Shown here: piece after piece, positions 47,337 through 56,053 of the stretch
Numbering within the stretch: position 1 is the first letter of the stretch
How the letters are laid out: the number at the start of each line of letters is the position of its first letter
Assembly: GCF_030655415.1 (NCBI RefSeq)
Contig: NZ_JAURVN010000017.1
Location: forward strand, 1 to 64,000
Direction of reading: 5' to 3'
Length of the DNA: 64,000 nucleotides
Origin: Herminiimonas sp.
GTDB taxonomy: Bacteria > Pseudomonadota > Gammaproteobacteria > Burkholderiales > Burkholderiaceae
The notes under the pieces: generated by a model
Told to the model about the DNA's origin: nothing
Databases searched by the model: none
Seen by the model: the letters and a program-made list of their open reading frames with translations, nothing else
Translations under genes and position numbers: made by a program

Positions 47337-47867
47337 TTAGTCACAGTCCACAGCTCTGCCTGCATCGGTAATGCTTGTCCGGCATGTGTGAGTGGTTCCG
47401 TCCTTCATAACGTAAGTGTCGTATCTATTCCCAACACCAGGCACCGAACGAATGTGCCGTACCGCTTTCTTTTCGTATTCAGTTGACCCAGCCCGCTGAG
47501 TAGCGTCGAACGCTGCATTTGCCGCTTCCGCTTCCGCACGAAGCTCGCTCGGCTCTTTTGTTCGAATGGTGTGCCTCACTATATTGAGTCTACTTTTCAT
47601 CGCGTAGCAGGTATAGCCACTGCCGGCGGGCGTTGTTTGGGCAACGAGTAATGCATCCGCTGCATCGAGATAATCTGCCTTCGAGTTTGCTTTCCAAGGA
47701 TCGCCGCCGTTAAGGTTGCATTCTTTGCACCCAAAGTGCGTAAACGATTCCAACCGACTAACGCACTCAGCTTTCTCTTTGTCATATTTCGCTTGTTGTT
47801 CCTTACTGGTACATCCTGTAATCAGACAGAGCAAAAATAGCGGTGTCAGAAAAGCGAGTTTCTTCAT
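47337..47867 (-). CDS. Predicted lipoprotein, function unknown
   Basis: 176 residues with a clear lipoprotein signal (MKKLAFLTPLFLLCLITGC, Cys19 in LITGC). After it comes a Lys/Glu-rich helix, then a Cys-containing segment (HFGCKECNLNGGDPWKANSK) and a C-terminal part with DGTTHTCRTSITDAGRAVDC, so two disulfides are possible. No known domain is recognised. It would sit in the outer-membrane or inner-membrane leaflet. It stands alone and faces the C-protein-like gene across 124 bases. Confidence 0.65.
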   Translation of the reverse strand: MKKLAFLTPLFLLCLITGCTSKEQQAKYDKEKAECVSRLESFTHFGCKECNLNGGDPWKANSKADYLDAADALLVAQTTPAGSGYTCYAMKSRLNIVRHTIRTKEPSELRAEAEAANAAFDATQRAGSTEYEKKAVRHIRSVPGVGNRYDTYVMKDGTTHTCRTSITDAGRAVDCD

Positions 47868-47926
47868 CGGTAGCAGTCATGGAGTGGATTATGGATAGCG
47901 TCTAAAAGCGCCTCCTAAAATCGATG

Positions 47927-47953
47927 TCTCGATTAGAGAGGTAACGATTAGAG
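47927..47953. promoter_or_regulatory. Possible operator of the C-protein-like gene
   Basis: CGATTAGAG occurs twice as direct repeat (47930-47938 and 47945-47953), and the first lies in TCTC-GATTA-GAGA, an inverted repeat. Restriction-modification controllers bind paired symmetric C-boxes just upstream of their own gene; this site is 39 bases before the start codon. Confidence 0.4.
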
Positions 47954-47991
47954 CGTGGCCATGCAGTGTACATTAGCCCACATTCTCGGGG

Positions 47992-48222
47992 GTGAATACT
48001 CCACTTCGAAAACAGTTTGGCTCTACGGTGAAAGCTATGAGACTTGACACTGGGATGTCCCAGGAAGCCTTTGCTGACCGTTGCGGGTTTGCGCGCAGCT
48101 ACATGAGCCGACTAGAACGCGGTAATGCGAACCCGTCGCTAGACGCTATTGAGAAGCTTGCGACAGCGTTTGAAGTGGACGTTTCGGAGTTGTTCACGAT
48201 CCAGGTAAAGTCTGCAAAGTGA
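47992..48222 (+). CDS. XRE-family regulator, C-protein-like controller
   Basis: 76 residues starting with GTG. Nearly the whole protein is one helix-turn-helix domain: FGSTVKAMRLDTGMSQEAFA, DRCGFARSYMSRLERGNANP, SLDAIEKLATAFEVDVSELF. Size and sequence type are those of controller (C) proteins of restriction-modification systems, which time expression of the nuclease. The restriction-modification gene begins 614 bases downstream on the same strand, further away than usual, so the functional link is likely but not certain. Confidence 0.7.
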   Translation: MNTPLRKQFGSTVKAMRLDTGMSQEAFADRCGFARSYMSRLERGNANPSLDAIEKLATAFEVDVSELFTIQVKSAK

Positions 48223-48836
48223 TAAAGCGTGCATAAGAAACGCTCAAGGAATTCGCCCGTTTTTTGTCTTATACATTGGATAGTCTTAGATATATAAGAG
48301 TCGACGCGGAAGGGATGCCTTCATCATTCCGGGGAAAATCTGAACTGTCCTTATACATCGTCTAATTCAGTTTCACCGCGGTCCAGTTTCCATTACACAG
48401 AACTTATTGTGGGCTGACAGAGGCTGTGTCGACGTATGCAACGACTGCCGCAGAAGCCTTGCGTGGACAAGGGAAATGTCTGCAAGATGGTTGAGTATGC
48501 GGATCAACCTTGCTACCAAGTAGCATCTCAAAGTTGCCACTTCATCGCAAACATGCAGATGTTAAATGTCTGCCTTTCGACCCAAAGCGGACGTTTGTCA
48601 TGCAATGCTACAGCCCTTCTGCTGCATTTTCATCATTGACACATGCCCAACATAGCAACAAGCGTTCGATCGTTTACTACAGCGCGTTTAAATCGATCCG
48701 TCGCACGCATGCCTTGGTTAAGCTCTCGACGCAATCTAGCCACTATTATTTATTGATTGGCAATGAGTAGTCATTGATAATACGTAAAACCCAGTTCGGC
48801 TGCCTAATCAGTTCAGTTCAGTTCTGATCAGTTGCG
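48223..48836 (+). promoter_or_regulatory. Long leader region of the restriction-modification gene
   Basis: 614 bases with no supportable gene; two short open frames have no ribosome site or family look. TTAGATATATAA with flanking AGTC/GAGTC (about 48285-48307) is a near-symmetric site that could be a C-box. Next to the start codon the unit TCAGT recurs five times in 48808-48834, including CAGTTCAGTTCAGTT. Confidence 0.4.
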
Positions 48837-51800
48837 TTGCTGACGTACGATGAATCGAAAGAAGTACACGTGAAAATTATTGAAGATTTCATCACCGAAG
48901 TAACGAATATACATAAAACCGGAATAGCAACTGAACATTCCTACCGTTCGGCCATTGAAGCTTTATTTCAAGACCTTTCTACAGACATCAGGGCTCTAAA
49001 CGAACCCAAAAGAGTAGCTTGCGGGGCGCCAGACTTCATCATCAACCGCGATGAACTAGCTATTGGTCATGTAGAGGCTAAAGATATTAATGTTGGCCTT
49101 CGTGGCATGAAGGATGCCAATAAGAATCAACAGGAACGCTACCGCAAAGCTCTACCGAATCTAATTTACACCAACTGCCTCGACTGGGACTTCTATCGCA
49201 ACGGTGATCTTGTAGCTTCTGTCACTGTTGCTGACTATTTGATGGGCATTCAGCCCAATCCCAACCAGTACGAGCGACTGGAAACTTTTTTGCGCGAATT
49301 TATCGCGCATCGTCCGCAATCCATTACCAGTCCGCGTGTACTAGCAACGAAAATGGCGGGCAAGGCTCAGCTGATTAAAGATGTTCTGCATAAAGCACTC
49401 AAGGCTGACGAAAACTTGCAAACGGAACTCTCTGAACAGTACCACGCGTTCAAAGAACATTTGATCCACGACATCACGCCCGAGGATTTCGCTGATATTT
49501 ACGCCGAGACGATTGCTTACGGCATGTTCGCTGCCCGTCTGCACGATACGAACTTAGAAACTTTCAGCCGCCAAGAGGCCTTAGCTCTTCTTCCAAAGTC
49601 GAATCCTTTTCTGCGTAACCTGTTCACCTATTTGGCAGGCTATGACCTTGACGAACGTATCGCGTGGATTATTGATGATCTAGCGTCGGTGTTCCAAGCT
49701 GCTGACGTCGCCAAAATCATGGAGGGTTTCGGTAAGCTCACGGGTCGGAACGACCCCTTCCTACATTTTTACGAAACCTTTCTTGCGGCTTATAACCCGA
49801 CAAAGCGCAAGGCCCGTGGCGTTTGGTACACCCCCGAACCCGTGGTCAATTTCATTGTTCGTGCTGTAGACAAAGTATTGCAAACCGAATTTGGCATTCA
49901 AGAAGGTCTTGCGGACAGCTCCAAAATCAAAATTGACTGGGACACAGGACAAACTGACAAGAAGGGAAAAATTACAACCAAAAAAGAGGTGCATCGGGTC
50001 CAAATTTTGGATCCAGCTACTGGAACCGGCACCTTTTTGGCTGAAGTGATCAAACAAATCGCACCTAGGGTTAAAAATGTAGGATCAGGTATGTGGTCGC
50101 CCTATGTGGAAAACGAATTGATTCGTCGTCTGCATGGTTTTGAGCTGTTGATGGCATCTTACGCAATGTGCCACATGAAGCTCGACATGATCTTAACGGA
50201 GTTGGGCTACAAACCTTCTGGTGCGCCTCCACGCCTTTCTGTTTATTTGACTAATTCTTTAGAGGAGGGCAACCCTGCGAATCAAGCCCTACCTTTTGCC
50301 CAATGGCTATCGAACGAGGTTAAACAGGCCAACACGATCAAGCATGACATGCCAATTATGTGCGTAGTGGGCAATCCCCCCTATCTAGGGGAGGGCGGAA
50401 AATCGGAAGGTTGGCTGGGTGGGCTCATGGACGATTACAAAAAGGAGCCAGGAGGAAAGGAGAAACTGAAGGAAAAGAATCCTAAATGGCTAAACGACCT
50501 TTACGTCAAGTTTATCCGCATGTCTTCACACTTAATCGAAAAGAACGGTGAGGGAGTATTAGGTTTCGTCACTAACCATGGCTACCTCGACAACCCTACT
50601 TTCCGTGGAATGCGCTGGCATCTACTAAAAACTTTCGACAAGATCTGGATACTGGATCTACATGGTAACGCAAAAAAGAAAGAGGTTACGCCCGAAGGCA
50701 AGCCCGATAAGAACGTTTTCGATATCCAGCAAGGGGTGTCTATAATCGTCGCGGTAAAGAAGAAAGGCGATGCTAATGGCCTGGCAAGTGTAATGCATGG
50801 TGATCTCTGGGGAGATCGTGCAACTAAATATGCCGTACTCTCAAAAGAAGAGATTGATGGGCCTATCTTCGCTCCGTTGGAATACAAAGCTCCTCGATTT
50901 GCGCTGGTCAGGACGGATCATTCCAGACTTGACATCTATTCCAATGGAATACTGCTATGTGACCTAATGCCGTTACATGGAAACGGCATTGTCACCAAGC
51001 GTGATCCTTTAAATATCCAACACACACCAGAGGGAGTGACCCAGGTCGTTCAGGATTTTTTAGGACTTAGCGAGCAGGAACTGCGGCAGAAATACCGTTT
51101 ACCAAAAGATGTTCGTGATTGGCGATACGAATGGGCCAAGAAAGACATCAAAGATCACGTATCTGATGTGCCTATTCAAGAGATTGGTTATCGACTTTTT
51201 GATCGGCGCTTTATATTTTATTCTGGTCGAGCGCGTGGTTTAGTCGGCTGGCCTGTTGCACAGGTCATGCGGCACTATATTCGTGGCGAAAATATAGGCT
51301 TAGTAACATCGAAAGCACACCGAGACGCGGACTTCGCTCACGTATTTGTAACTGACAAGCCCACAGAGGCGATTTATTTTTCAGCCACTACAGGCTCGAA
51401 TGCAATGAATTTCCCTCTTTACCTCTACCCAGAGGAAAACGGACTAGATCAGACCCGCCTTATTAATTTTGAGCCGAACCTACACCGTCGCCTGAAAGAG
51501 ATTGCCACCCATCCTACTCGTGGCGAACCTAACGAGGTAGAGATTTTTGACTACATTTATGGCGTATTGCATTGTCCGAACTATCGAAAAATTTACGCGC
51601 CGTTTTTGAAGTCAGACTTTCCTCGCATTCCATGGCCTGTAACCCCGGACGAGTTTTGGGATATATCGTCTCAAGGTACGACTTTACGTAAACTTCACCT
51701 GATGGACAGCAGCACTGTCGGCCCCACATCCTTCCCAATTATGGGTGAAGGCACCAGCATCGTCGAAAAACATCGCTTCGAGAATGGCAAGATCTGGATC

Positions 51801-52013
51801 AATTCGACTCAGTATTTTGACAATGTTTCCCAAGTGGCTTGGGACTTATACATTGGAGGCTATCAGCCTGCTCGAAAATGGCTTAAGGACCGCAAAGGTA
51901 GCGCCCTTACCTTTAATGATGTACAGCACTATCAGCGCATCCTGAAAATACTACTCGAAACAGATCGGTTAATGGGGAAAATGGCAATGACAATGGTTTC
52001 CATTGCAGCATGA
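48837..52013 (+). CDS. Type ISP/IIG-like restriction-modification enzyme
   Basis: 1058 residues in one chain. The N-terminus holds a PD-(D/E)XK nuclease (PDF at 65-67, then E80-A-K82 in GHVEAKD). A helical connector follows, then an N6-adenine methyltransferase with motif I DPATGTGTF (from D392) and motif IV NPPY (513-516). The last 350 residues resemble the specificity domain of type ISP enzymes. Unlike LlaGI-type ISP enzymes there is no helicase, so it is closer to type IIG. The start is TTG at 48837; a GTG 11 codons later (HVKIIEDF) is possible. It would both methylate and cut its site; the site is unknown. Confidence 0.85.
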   Translation: MLTYDESKEVHVKIIEDFITEVTNIHKTGIATEHSYRSAIEALFQDLSTDIRALNEPKRVACGAPDFIINRDELAIGHVEAKDINVGLRGMKDANKNQQERYRKALPNLIYTNCLDWDFYRNGDLVASVTVADYLMGIQPNPNQYERLETFLREFIAHRPQSITSPRVLATKMAGKAQLIKDVLHKALKADENLQTELSEQYHAFKEHLIHDITPEDFADIYAETIAYGMFAARLHDTNLETFSRQEALALLPKSNPFLRNLFTYLAGYDLDERIAWIIDDLASVFQAADVAKIMEGFGKLTGRNDPFLHFYETFLAAYNPTKRKARGVWYTPEPVVNFIVRAVDKVLQTEFGIQEGLADSSKIKIDWDTGQTDKKGKITTKKEVHRVQILDPATGTGTFLAEVIKQIAPRVKNVGSGMWSPYVENELIRRLHGFELLMASYAMCHMKLDMILTELGYKPSGAPPRLSVYLTNSLEEGNPANQALPFAQWLSNEVKQANTIKHDMPIMCVVGNPPYLGEGGKSEGWLGGLMDDYKKEPGGKEKLKEKNPKWLNDLYVKFIRMSSHLIEKNGEGVLGFVTNHGYLDNPTFRGMRWHLLKTFDKIWILDLHGNAKKKEVTPEGKPDKNVFDIQQGVSIIVAVKKKGDANGLASVMHGDLWGDRATKYAVLSKEEIDGPIFAPLEYKAPRFALVRTDHSRLDIYSNGILLCDLMPLHGNGIVTKRDPLNIQHTPEGVTQVVQDFLGLSEQELRQKYRLPKDVRDWRYEWAKKDIKDHVSDVPIQEIGYRLFDRRFIFYSGRARGLVGWPVAQVMRHYIRGENIGLVTSKAHRDADFAHVFVTDKPTEAIYFSATTGSNAMNFPLYLYPEENGLDQTRLINFEPNLHRRLKEIATHPTRGEPNEVEIFDYIYGVLHCPNYRKIYAPFLKSDFPRIPWPVTPDEFWDISSQGTTLRKLHLMDSSTVGPTSFPIMGEGTSIVEKHRFENGKIWINSTQYFDNVSQVAWDLYIGGYQPARKWLKDRKGSALTFNDVQHYQRILKILLETDRLMGKMAMTMVSIAA

Positions 52014-52127
52014 AGTGTCTGACGCGAGCGTGATTGCTTGCTCTATTACCGCCATATGTATGTGATATCGGAGGGAGCGATAATAAATTACACTGCGTAA
52101 ATATTATAAAAACTAATAGGTCGGAAT

Positions 52128-52946
52128 ATGCCTCAAATATTGAGTTCGTCCGCTTGGCAAGAATTTCGCGGAAAGCCTAAAGGTAAAACATTAAACGAAA
52201 CCGCTATCCATTTTGCTATCGTTAAAGACGCTCAAGGCAAGCGCCGAAAATGCGCGGTGAAGTTTGTAGATTTGTCGGCTCGCCCAGGTTTGATCTGCGA
52301 AGGGTTAGGGTGGCTGCTTGCTGGAGCAACGGATGTACACATCCCAGCATTTGCCGCAGTCTTGATGGTTCCAATCGCCAAACTGAGCGATTGCATGGCT
52401 TTGCCAGACTTTTTACATAGTCACACCGAATATCCTGCTTGGTGCGTTGAAATTGTCGACGGCTCGGCCGTAGCACAACTGAGCAAATGGGCCTTCTGGC
52501 TAGATAGAGGAAAACATAAGTGCCTGGAAGCGGCAAATACTGCGGTCATGGCGTCTTTTGATTATTGGGTTGATAATCAGGATAGAAACTACGGTAACGT
52601 AATCAAAGGTGCAGATGGTAGGTATGTAGCAATTGATCATGAGGCACTTTTGCATGCTCTGCTCTACAAGCCCAGTGGCATCAATTTCGAACTCAGAAGC
52701 TTACTAAAAGAAGCTGAGATACGAATGAAACCAGCTCGATTCTTGAAATTCAAATGCGATATGGCAGCTGCCGCGTGCATGCACGACGTAGCAATCACAA
52801 ACATGAGAGTGCGGTGCATGTCATTTCTAAGCGCAGTTTTGCCCGGCGCCACTCAATCGGCTGATCTTTGGAAAGATGTTGAAATTTTCTTGGATGAGCG
52901 TTGCCAAAAAGGCTGGATGTCTAATGAGCTGAAGGTGACGGTATGA
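52128..52946 (+). CDS. HipA-like kinase
   Basis: 272 residues of the compact HipA-like kinase type. Visible are a probable ATP lysine (CAVKFVDLS, Lys45), a helix pair, and the catalytic loop FDYWVDNQDRNYGNVI (D152-x-N-x2-N157) followed by the metal acid in RYVAIDHEALL (D170). The N-terminal HipA dimerisation part is absent. HipA itself phosphorylates glutamyl-tRNA synthetase and causes dormancy; these shorter kinases have unknown targets. The stop overlaps the start of the next gene (ATGA: 52943-52946), so the pair is translationally coupled like a toxin-antitoxin or kinase-partner unit. Confidence 0.72.
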   Translation: MPQILSSSAWQEFRGKPKGKTLNETAIHFAIVKDAQGKRRKCAVKFVDLSARPGLICEGLGWLLAGATDVHIPAFAAVLMVPIAKLSDCMALPDFLHSHTEYPAWCVEIVDGSAVAQLSKWAFWLDRGKHKCLEAANTAVMASFDYWVDNQDRNYGNVIKGADGRYVAIDHEALLHALLYKPSGINFELRSLLKEAEIRMKPARFLKFKCDMAAAACMHDVAITNMRVRCMSFLSAVLPGATQSADLWKDVEIFLDERCQKGWMSNELKVTV

Positions 52947-53863
52947 CTATTAATTTCTTTAATCAAGACGGACATCCGTTCGCACATATCATCGCTGCAT
53001 CCGAAAAAATAACTCAGTCCATGCACGAAGGACGCTGGATGACCGTGGAACTGCAGCCGGATCTATTTGTCCCGCAACACTTCAGCGTGGGAGTAATTTT
53101 TCACGACGGTGACCGATTGCACTATCACCTACTCAGCGACTTCAGTAAGTTCGACTGTATATATGGAAATCAGCTCAACCGAGGAATGGTTGCTGACATG
53201 CTGGGGCGCGCCGAAGAAGTATTGCGCAACGCCGCTCAGGCAAAGTTCACTGTTGATAGAGTGGATTTCGGATCGGCTAATATCTTTATTTCTGAGCCCG
53301 CCCACACCTCGGGAGAGTCTTCGGAGGCTATTGTTCTTCGTCTTTATAAGGAACTGATTATCCTTGAGCCTCATGAGGAAAAGAAACAGGGAAAACAGTT
53401 CGATAGTATGGATACCGCAAAAGTGCGGTCGTTGGTCAATGAAGCCCTTAAAAAGCTAGCGCGAAATGATTATGAAAAGATAGTGCTAGACACTCAAGAG
53501 GGAATCATTGTCCCTGGAGAAAACGGGCATTCGCATTACTTCGACATTAACCTTAAAACTCAAAGTGCATGCGGTAGTGTTGTGTCGGCAGTGTATAAGA
53601 CGCCGAACTCTACTGAAATGAACCTATTGCGAGCAAATCTTGACCTCTCGGCATATGCTCGGATGCAAAATTTGAAAGATAAGGGCGTATTCATGATGTT
53701 GCCCGAGCGTAGTAGGTTACAACCTGCAGAATGGAACAAGATCGAAAATGTAGTCGCCGAACAAAGCTGGAAGCTGGAACGCGACGGCTTTCGAGTAGTA
53801 GGCTTAGACACTGCAGATGGACTGGCGGAACAGATATACGAATGGGCTAGACCGACGCTGTAG
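52943..53863 (+). CDS. Kinase-coupled protein, DUF3037-like N-terminal region
   Basis: 306 residues. The segment MTVELQPDLFVPQHFSVGVI with FHDGDRLHYHLLSDFSKF resembles DUF3037, a domain found mostly beside short HipA-like kinases, but this protein is longer than the usual 120-150 residues of the family. The second half (about 140-306) contains FDSMDTAKVRSLVNEALKKL and YFDINLKTQSACGSVVSAVY and is not recognised. It may be the specific partner, inhibitor or substrate-recruiter of the kinase. Coupled start by ATGA overlap. The DUF3037 link is by eye and context. Confidence 0.5.
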   Translation: MTINFFNQDGHPFAHIIAASEKITQSMHEGRWMTVELQPDLFVPQHFSVGVIFHDGDRLHYHLLSDFSKFDCIYGNQLNRGMVADMLGRAEEVLRNAAQAKFTVDRVDFGSANIFISEPAHTSGESSEAIVLRLYKELIILEPHEEKKQGKQFDSMDTAKVRSLVNEALKKLARNDYEKIVLDTQEGIIVPGENGHSHYFDINLKTQSACGSVVSAVYKTPNSTEMNLLRANLDLSAYARMQNLKDKGVFMMLPERSRLQPAEWNKIENVVAEQSWKLERDGFRVVGLDTADGLAEQIYEWARPTL

Positions 53864-53961
53864 ACATCAAGTTGAAGATATTTATACGGTACACAGCCAG
53901 GGTTGCAAGACAATCTTGGCGTGGCTTTCACAGCGACATCTGCTTTATGCCGCCTGTACCG

Positions 53962-54477
53962 CTATACAGAAGTAACGTGTTTAGCCGTGCGTGCCAAGCG
54001 ATTTCCCATCACCCATGACACATTGATTTCCGCTTGTATGCATTGTGGATCGTCGACGGGGTTCGTAAGCAAACTACCATGAAGTTCAATAGAGTCAATA
54101 CGGTGTGCTAATGGACTTGCATTTACCAGTCTGATCTCTTGAAGAAGCTCCAGGACGACCTTAGCGGTACTGGCACGAGATAAAGGTAGGTAGGGAGCGG
54201 ATTTGACTAAGGCGATCGCCAGCGCAGTCCTAGTTAACTGGCACACGTTATCGTGATGGTTAAGAATCTCAAGATACCCGCTTTCGACCAATTTCTCGAT
54301 TGTTGCTTCTGCCGTCGCTAGGTCAATGAACAGCCAAGCACCAATTACATCAACATTAAAAAGATCATCATGGTTGATGAACATTTCTCGAACGTTCAAA
54401 GCGGGCTGACCTGCGATGAAGTCTCGATTTGATATCAGTGAGTGAACGTGTTCCATCAAGTGCATGCCATAGAACAA
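53962..54477 (-). CDS. Winged-helix protein with degenerate nucleotidyltransferase-like region
   Basis: 171 residues, the last gene of the island. About residues 45-95 look like a winged helix-turn-helix (LFIDLATAEATIEKLVESGY, LEILNHHDNVCQLTRTALAI). The part after it, SRASTAKVVLELLQEIRLVN and IDSIELHGSLLTNPVDDPQC, recalls HTH-nucleotidyltransferase proteins where GS and D-x-D form the active site; here the GS remains but the D-x-D is replaced by AEINVS, so the enzyme would be inactive. A regulatory or antitoxin-like function is conceivable. Start may be ATG at 54477 or 54465. Confidence 0.45.
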   Translation of the reverse strand: MFYGMHLMEHVHSLISNRDFIAGQPALNVREMFINHDDLFNVDVIGAWLFIDLATAEATIEKLVESGYLEILNHHDNVCQLTRTALAIALVKSAPYLPLSRASTAKVVLELLQEIRLVNASPLAHRIDSIELHGSLLTNPVDDPQCIQAEINVSWVMGNRLARTAKHVTSV

Positions 54478-54754
54478 AGAAAAATAGCCGGTATAAAGTT
54501 TTGATACTCGAATGAAAAAAGCATAATTGGATCCCCCTGGTCAAAGTTTGCGCTGTCACAGCTATACCAAGGATAGTCTGCGCACAACTTGGAATGAAGG
54601 CGATTGGAGATGTGAGCTAAATCAAAGACGGGTGAAAGCGGCGACTGATACAATCAAACCCCGATTGGCACCCCGAATGAGGTGTCCAAACGAGCCTAAT
54701 CAGAACGGCAAGTCATGGGAATCAAAGGGTTAGCCATTACGGTAGAGTGCTTCG

Positions 54755-54787
54755 GGACGCGGGTTCGATTCCCGCCGCCTCCACCAC
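54755..54787 (+). repeat. attR of the ssrA island
   Basis: Exact 33-base copy of the ssrA 3' end (GGACGCGGGTTCGATTCCCG through CCACCAC). This is the displaced original end of ssrA; it has no tmRNA body before it. The 277 bases between the last island gene and attR hold no gene. Confidence 0.93.
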
Positions 54788-54796
54788 TAATACGCC

Positions 54797-54821
54797 AAGC
54801 CGCTGATTAATCAGCGGCTTT
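54797..54821 (+). terminator. Displaced original ssrA terminator
   Basis: AAGCCGCTGATT (54797-54808) and AATCAGCGGCTT (54809-54820) form a perfect palindrome directly behind attR, at the same distance from the CCA as the island hairpin behind attL. It likely ended ssrA before integration. Confidence 0.75.
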
Positions 54822-54842
54822 GTCGTTTCTGTCTTATGCAAT

Positions 54843-55634
54843 TTATGCATTCTGAAGTGATAAACGTTCTAGCTTGGTCTGCGTAGCAGCAAGCATCTGT
54901 TCAAATTTTTCTGATTGAAAGAAACGATATTCGACTACGCGTTGTTGCGCAATCTCATCATCGGGATAGGCTTCCGTCGCTGGGTGACACATGATTAGCA
55001 TGCCGGCTTGTGCAGCATCGAGCCAGACTTTAAAACAAGCTGCGTAGTCTTCTTGATCAAAGCCGTACACACCTGCAAAACCGTTATTGCTGGCAACTCT
55101 CGCATTCTGCAAATCTTTGGCAAGCGACTGACCACCAAGATATTTTAAAATTTGCGGCTTACCATTCCACTCAGAATTTGCAGGCACAGTGTTGCGTACC
55201 CAGATCGCATGATCGGCATAACGCCGCTTGATCACCTTCAGCAGAATTTGGCGCACGCCTGCGAATTGATGCACATGCTGATGACCATCGATAAAATCCG
55301 GTGCTTGTCCGAATCCATCTTCAAATGCATCAAGCTGACGCTCCAGTTCGAGCTCCACTTTTCGCAGATCCATGCTGCGCAGCAGGCTGCGTAAAATAAC
55401 TGTATTCAAACTAGGTGCGTTGGCACCAAAACCCTCGGTCAAATTGAAATGCAAACCGATATCAGCTTGCTCGCGATAAGCGCGCAAAGGCGGTGCCGAT
55501 ATCGACAACCAATTAGGCGCAGTGCTAAAACAACTGACTGCGCTAAGGCGACCTACAGCCAATAACTCAAGAATGCCGGCATCAATCCCTGGATTCTGCG
55601 CATAGTCATCGGAACAAAGTGCAATCGGTTTCAT
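54843..55634 (-). CDS. YdjC/ChbG-family carbohydrate deacetylase
   Basis: 263 residues from the ATG at 55634 (MKPIALCSDDYAQNPGIDAG); an upstream open extension overlaps gtrA in another frame and is not used. Metal-site residues of the family are seen in SDDYAQNPGID, DIGLHFNLTEGF, DFIDGHQHVHQF, and MCHPATEAYPDD. YdjC proteins deacetylate N-acetylated sugars; here, in a run with GtrA, a GtrB-like transferase and an ArnT-like enzyme, a role in modifying a lipid-linked sugar is more likely than chitooligosaccharide use. That is inference. Confidence 0.85.
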   Translation of the reverse strand: MKPIALCSDDYAQNPGIDAGILELLAVGRLSAVSCFSTAPNWLSISAPPLRAYREQADIGLHFNLTEGFGANAPSLNTVILRSLLRSMDLRKVELELERQLDAFEDGFGQAPDFIDGHQHVHQFAGVRQILLKVIKRRYADHAIWVRNTVPANSEWNGKPQILKYLGGQSLAKDLQNARVASNNGFAGVYGFDQEDYAACFKVWLDAAQAGMLIMCHPATEAYPDDEIAQQRVVEYRFFQSEKFEQMLAATQTKLERLSLQNA

Positions 55635-55645
55635 GGATTTTTTTA

Positions 55646-56053
55646 TCAATGTGCCGCTTGGCGAAACGCCCACAAGCGGCTGAGTACATAAGTCATCAAG
55701 GCGACCGTAAAAACCACCACTGCTAAAGCAAAATAATACGGCCAGCCTGCGTAACGCAACAGCAAATAGAACAGCAATTCGTTCATGCAAAAACCTAGTA
55801 GCGCGACCAGCAAGAAGCGTAGAAAAGAGGAATGCTTGCCATCGGTATGCGTAGCAACTGCATCGGAAAACGTCCAATGTCTATGGCCAAAATAACTGAC
55901 CCAGAATGCAACGAAAAAACCACCGACATTCGCTTGCAGCGGATCGATATGCAACAGCTCAACCAGCGCAATCACAACCCAGTAATGCACAGCAGCAGCG
56001 GTCAAACCGACTATACCGAAGCGCGCAATCCGTAATAATTCAATCAGGCGCAT
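55646..56053 (-). CDS. GtrA-family membrane protein (putative flippase)
   Basis: 135 residues with four membrane helices (FGIVGLTAAAVHYWVVIALV, NVGGFFVAFWVSYFG, FLLVALLGFCMNELLFYLLL and FALAVVVFTVALMTYVLSRL), the GtrA pattern. GtrA proteins are thought to flip polyprenyl-linked sugars. The start overlaps the end of the glycosyltransferase gene by 14 bases, so the two are one unit. Confidence 0.88.
   Translation of the reverse strand: MRLIELLRIARFGIVGLTAAAVHYWVVIALVELLHIDPLQANVGGFFVAFWVSYFGHRHWTFSDAVATHTDGKHSSFLRFLLVALLGFCMNELLFYLLLRYAGWPYYFALAVVVFTVALMTYVLSRLWAFRQAAH

Larger units (their letters stand above)
41283..54787. mobile_element. 13.5-kb genomic island integrated in ssrA
   Basis: The 3' end of ssrA is present twice: complete in the gene (41283-41315) and as a 33-base perfect copy at 54755-54787. 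Between them lie a tyrosine integrase next to attL and nine further genes, none of them core. This is the standard picture of an integrative island using ssrA. Genes: integrase, HEPN protein, predicted nuclease, serine recombinase, lipoprotein, C-protein-like regulator, restriction-modification enzyme, HipA-like kinase, DUF3037-like protein, HTH/NTase-like protein. No conjugation or replication genes are seen, so movement would need outside help. Confidence 0.92.

Noticed and set aside
48436..48770. Two short plus-strand frames upstream of the restriction-modification gene
   Set aside because: No ribosome site, no conserved sequence, overlapping frames; treated as leader.
54743..54787. A separate tRNA gene at the island's right border
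   Set aside because: Only the 3' T-arm and acceptor end are present; it is the displaced 3' end of ssrA with no anticodon or D-arm before it.
54843..55877. Longer form of the YdjC protein starting at 55877
   Set aside because: The extra 81 residues overlap gtrA in another frame; the family start MKPIALCSDDY is at 55634.
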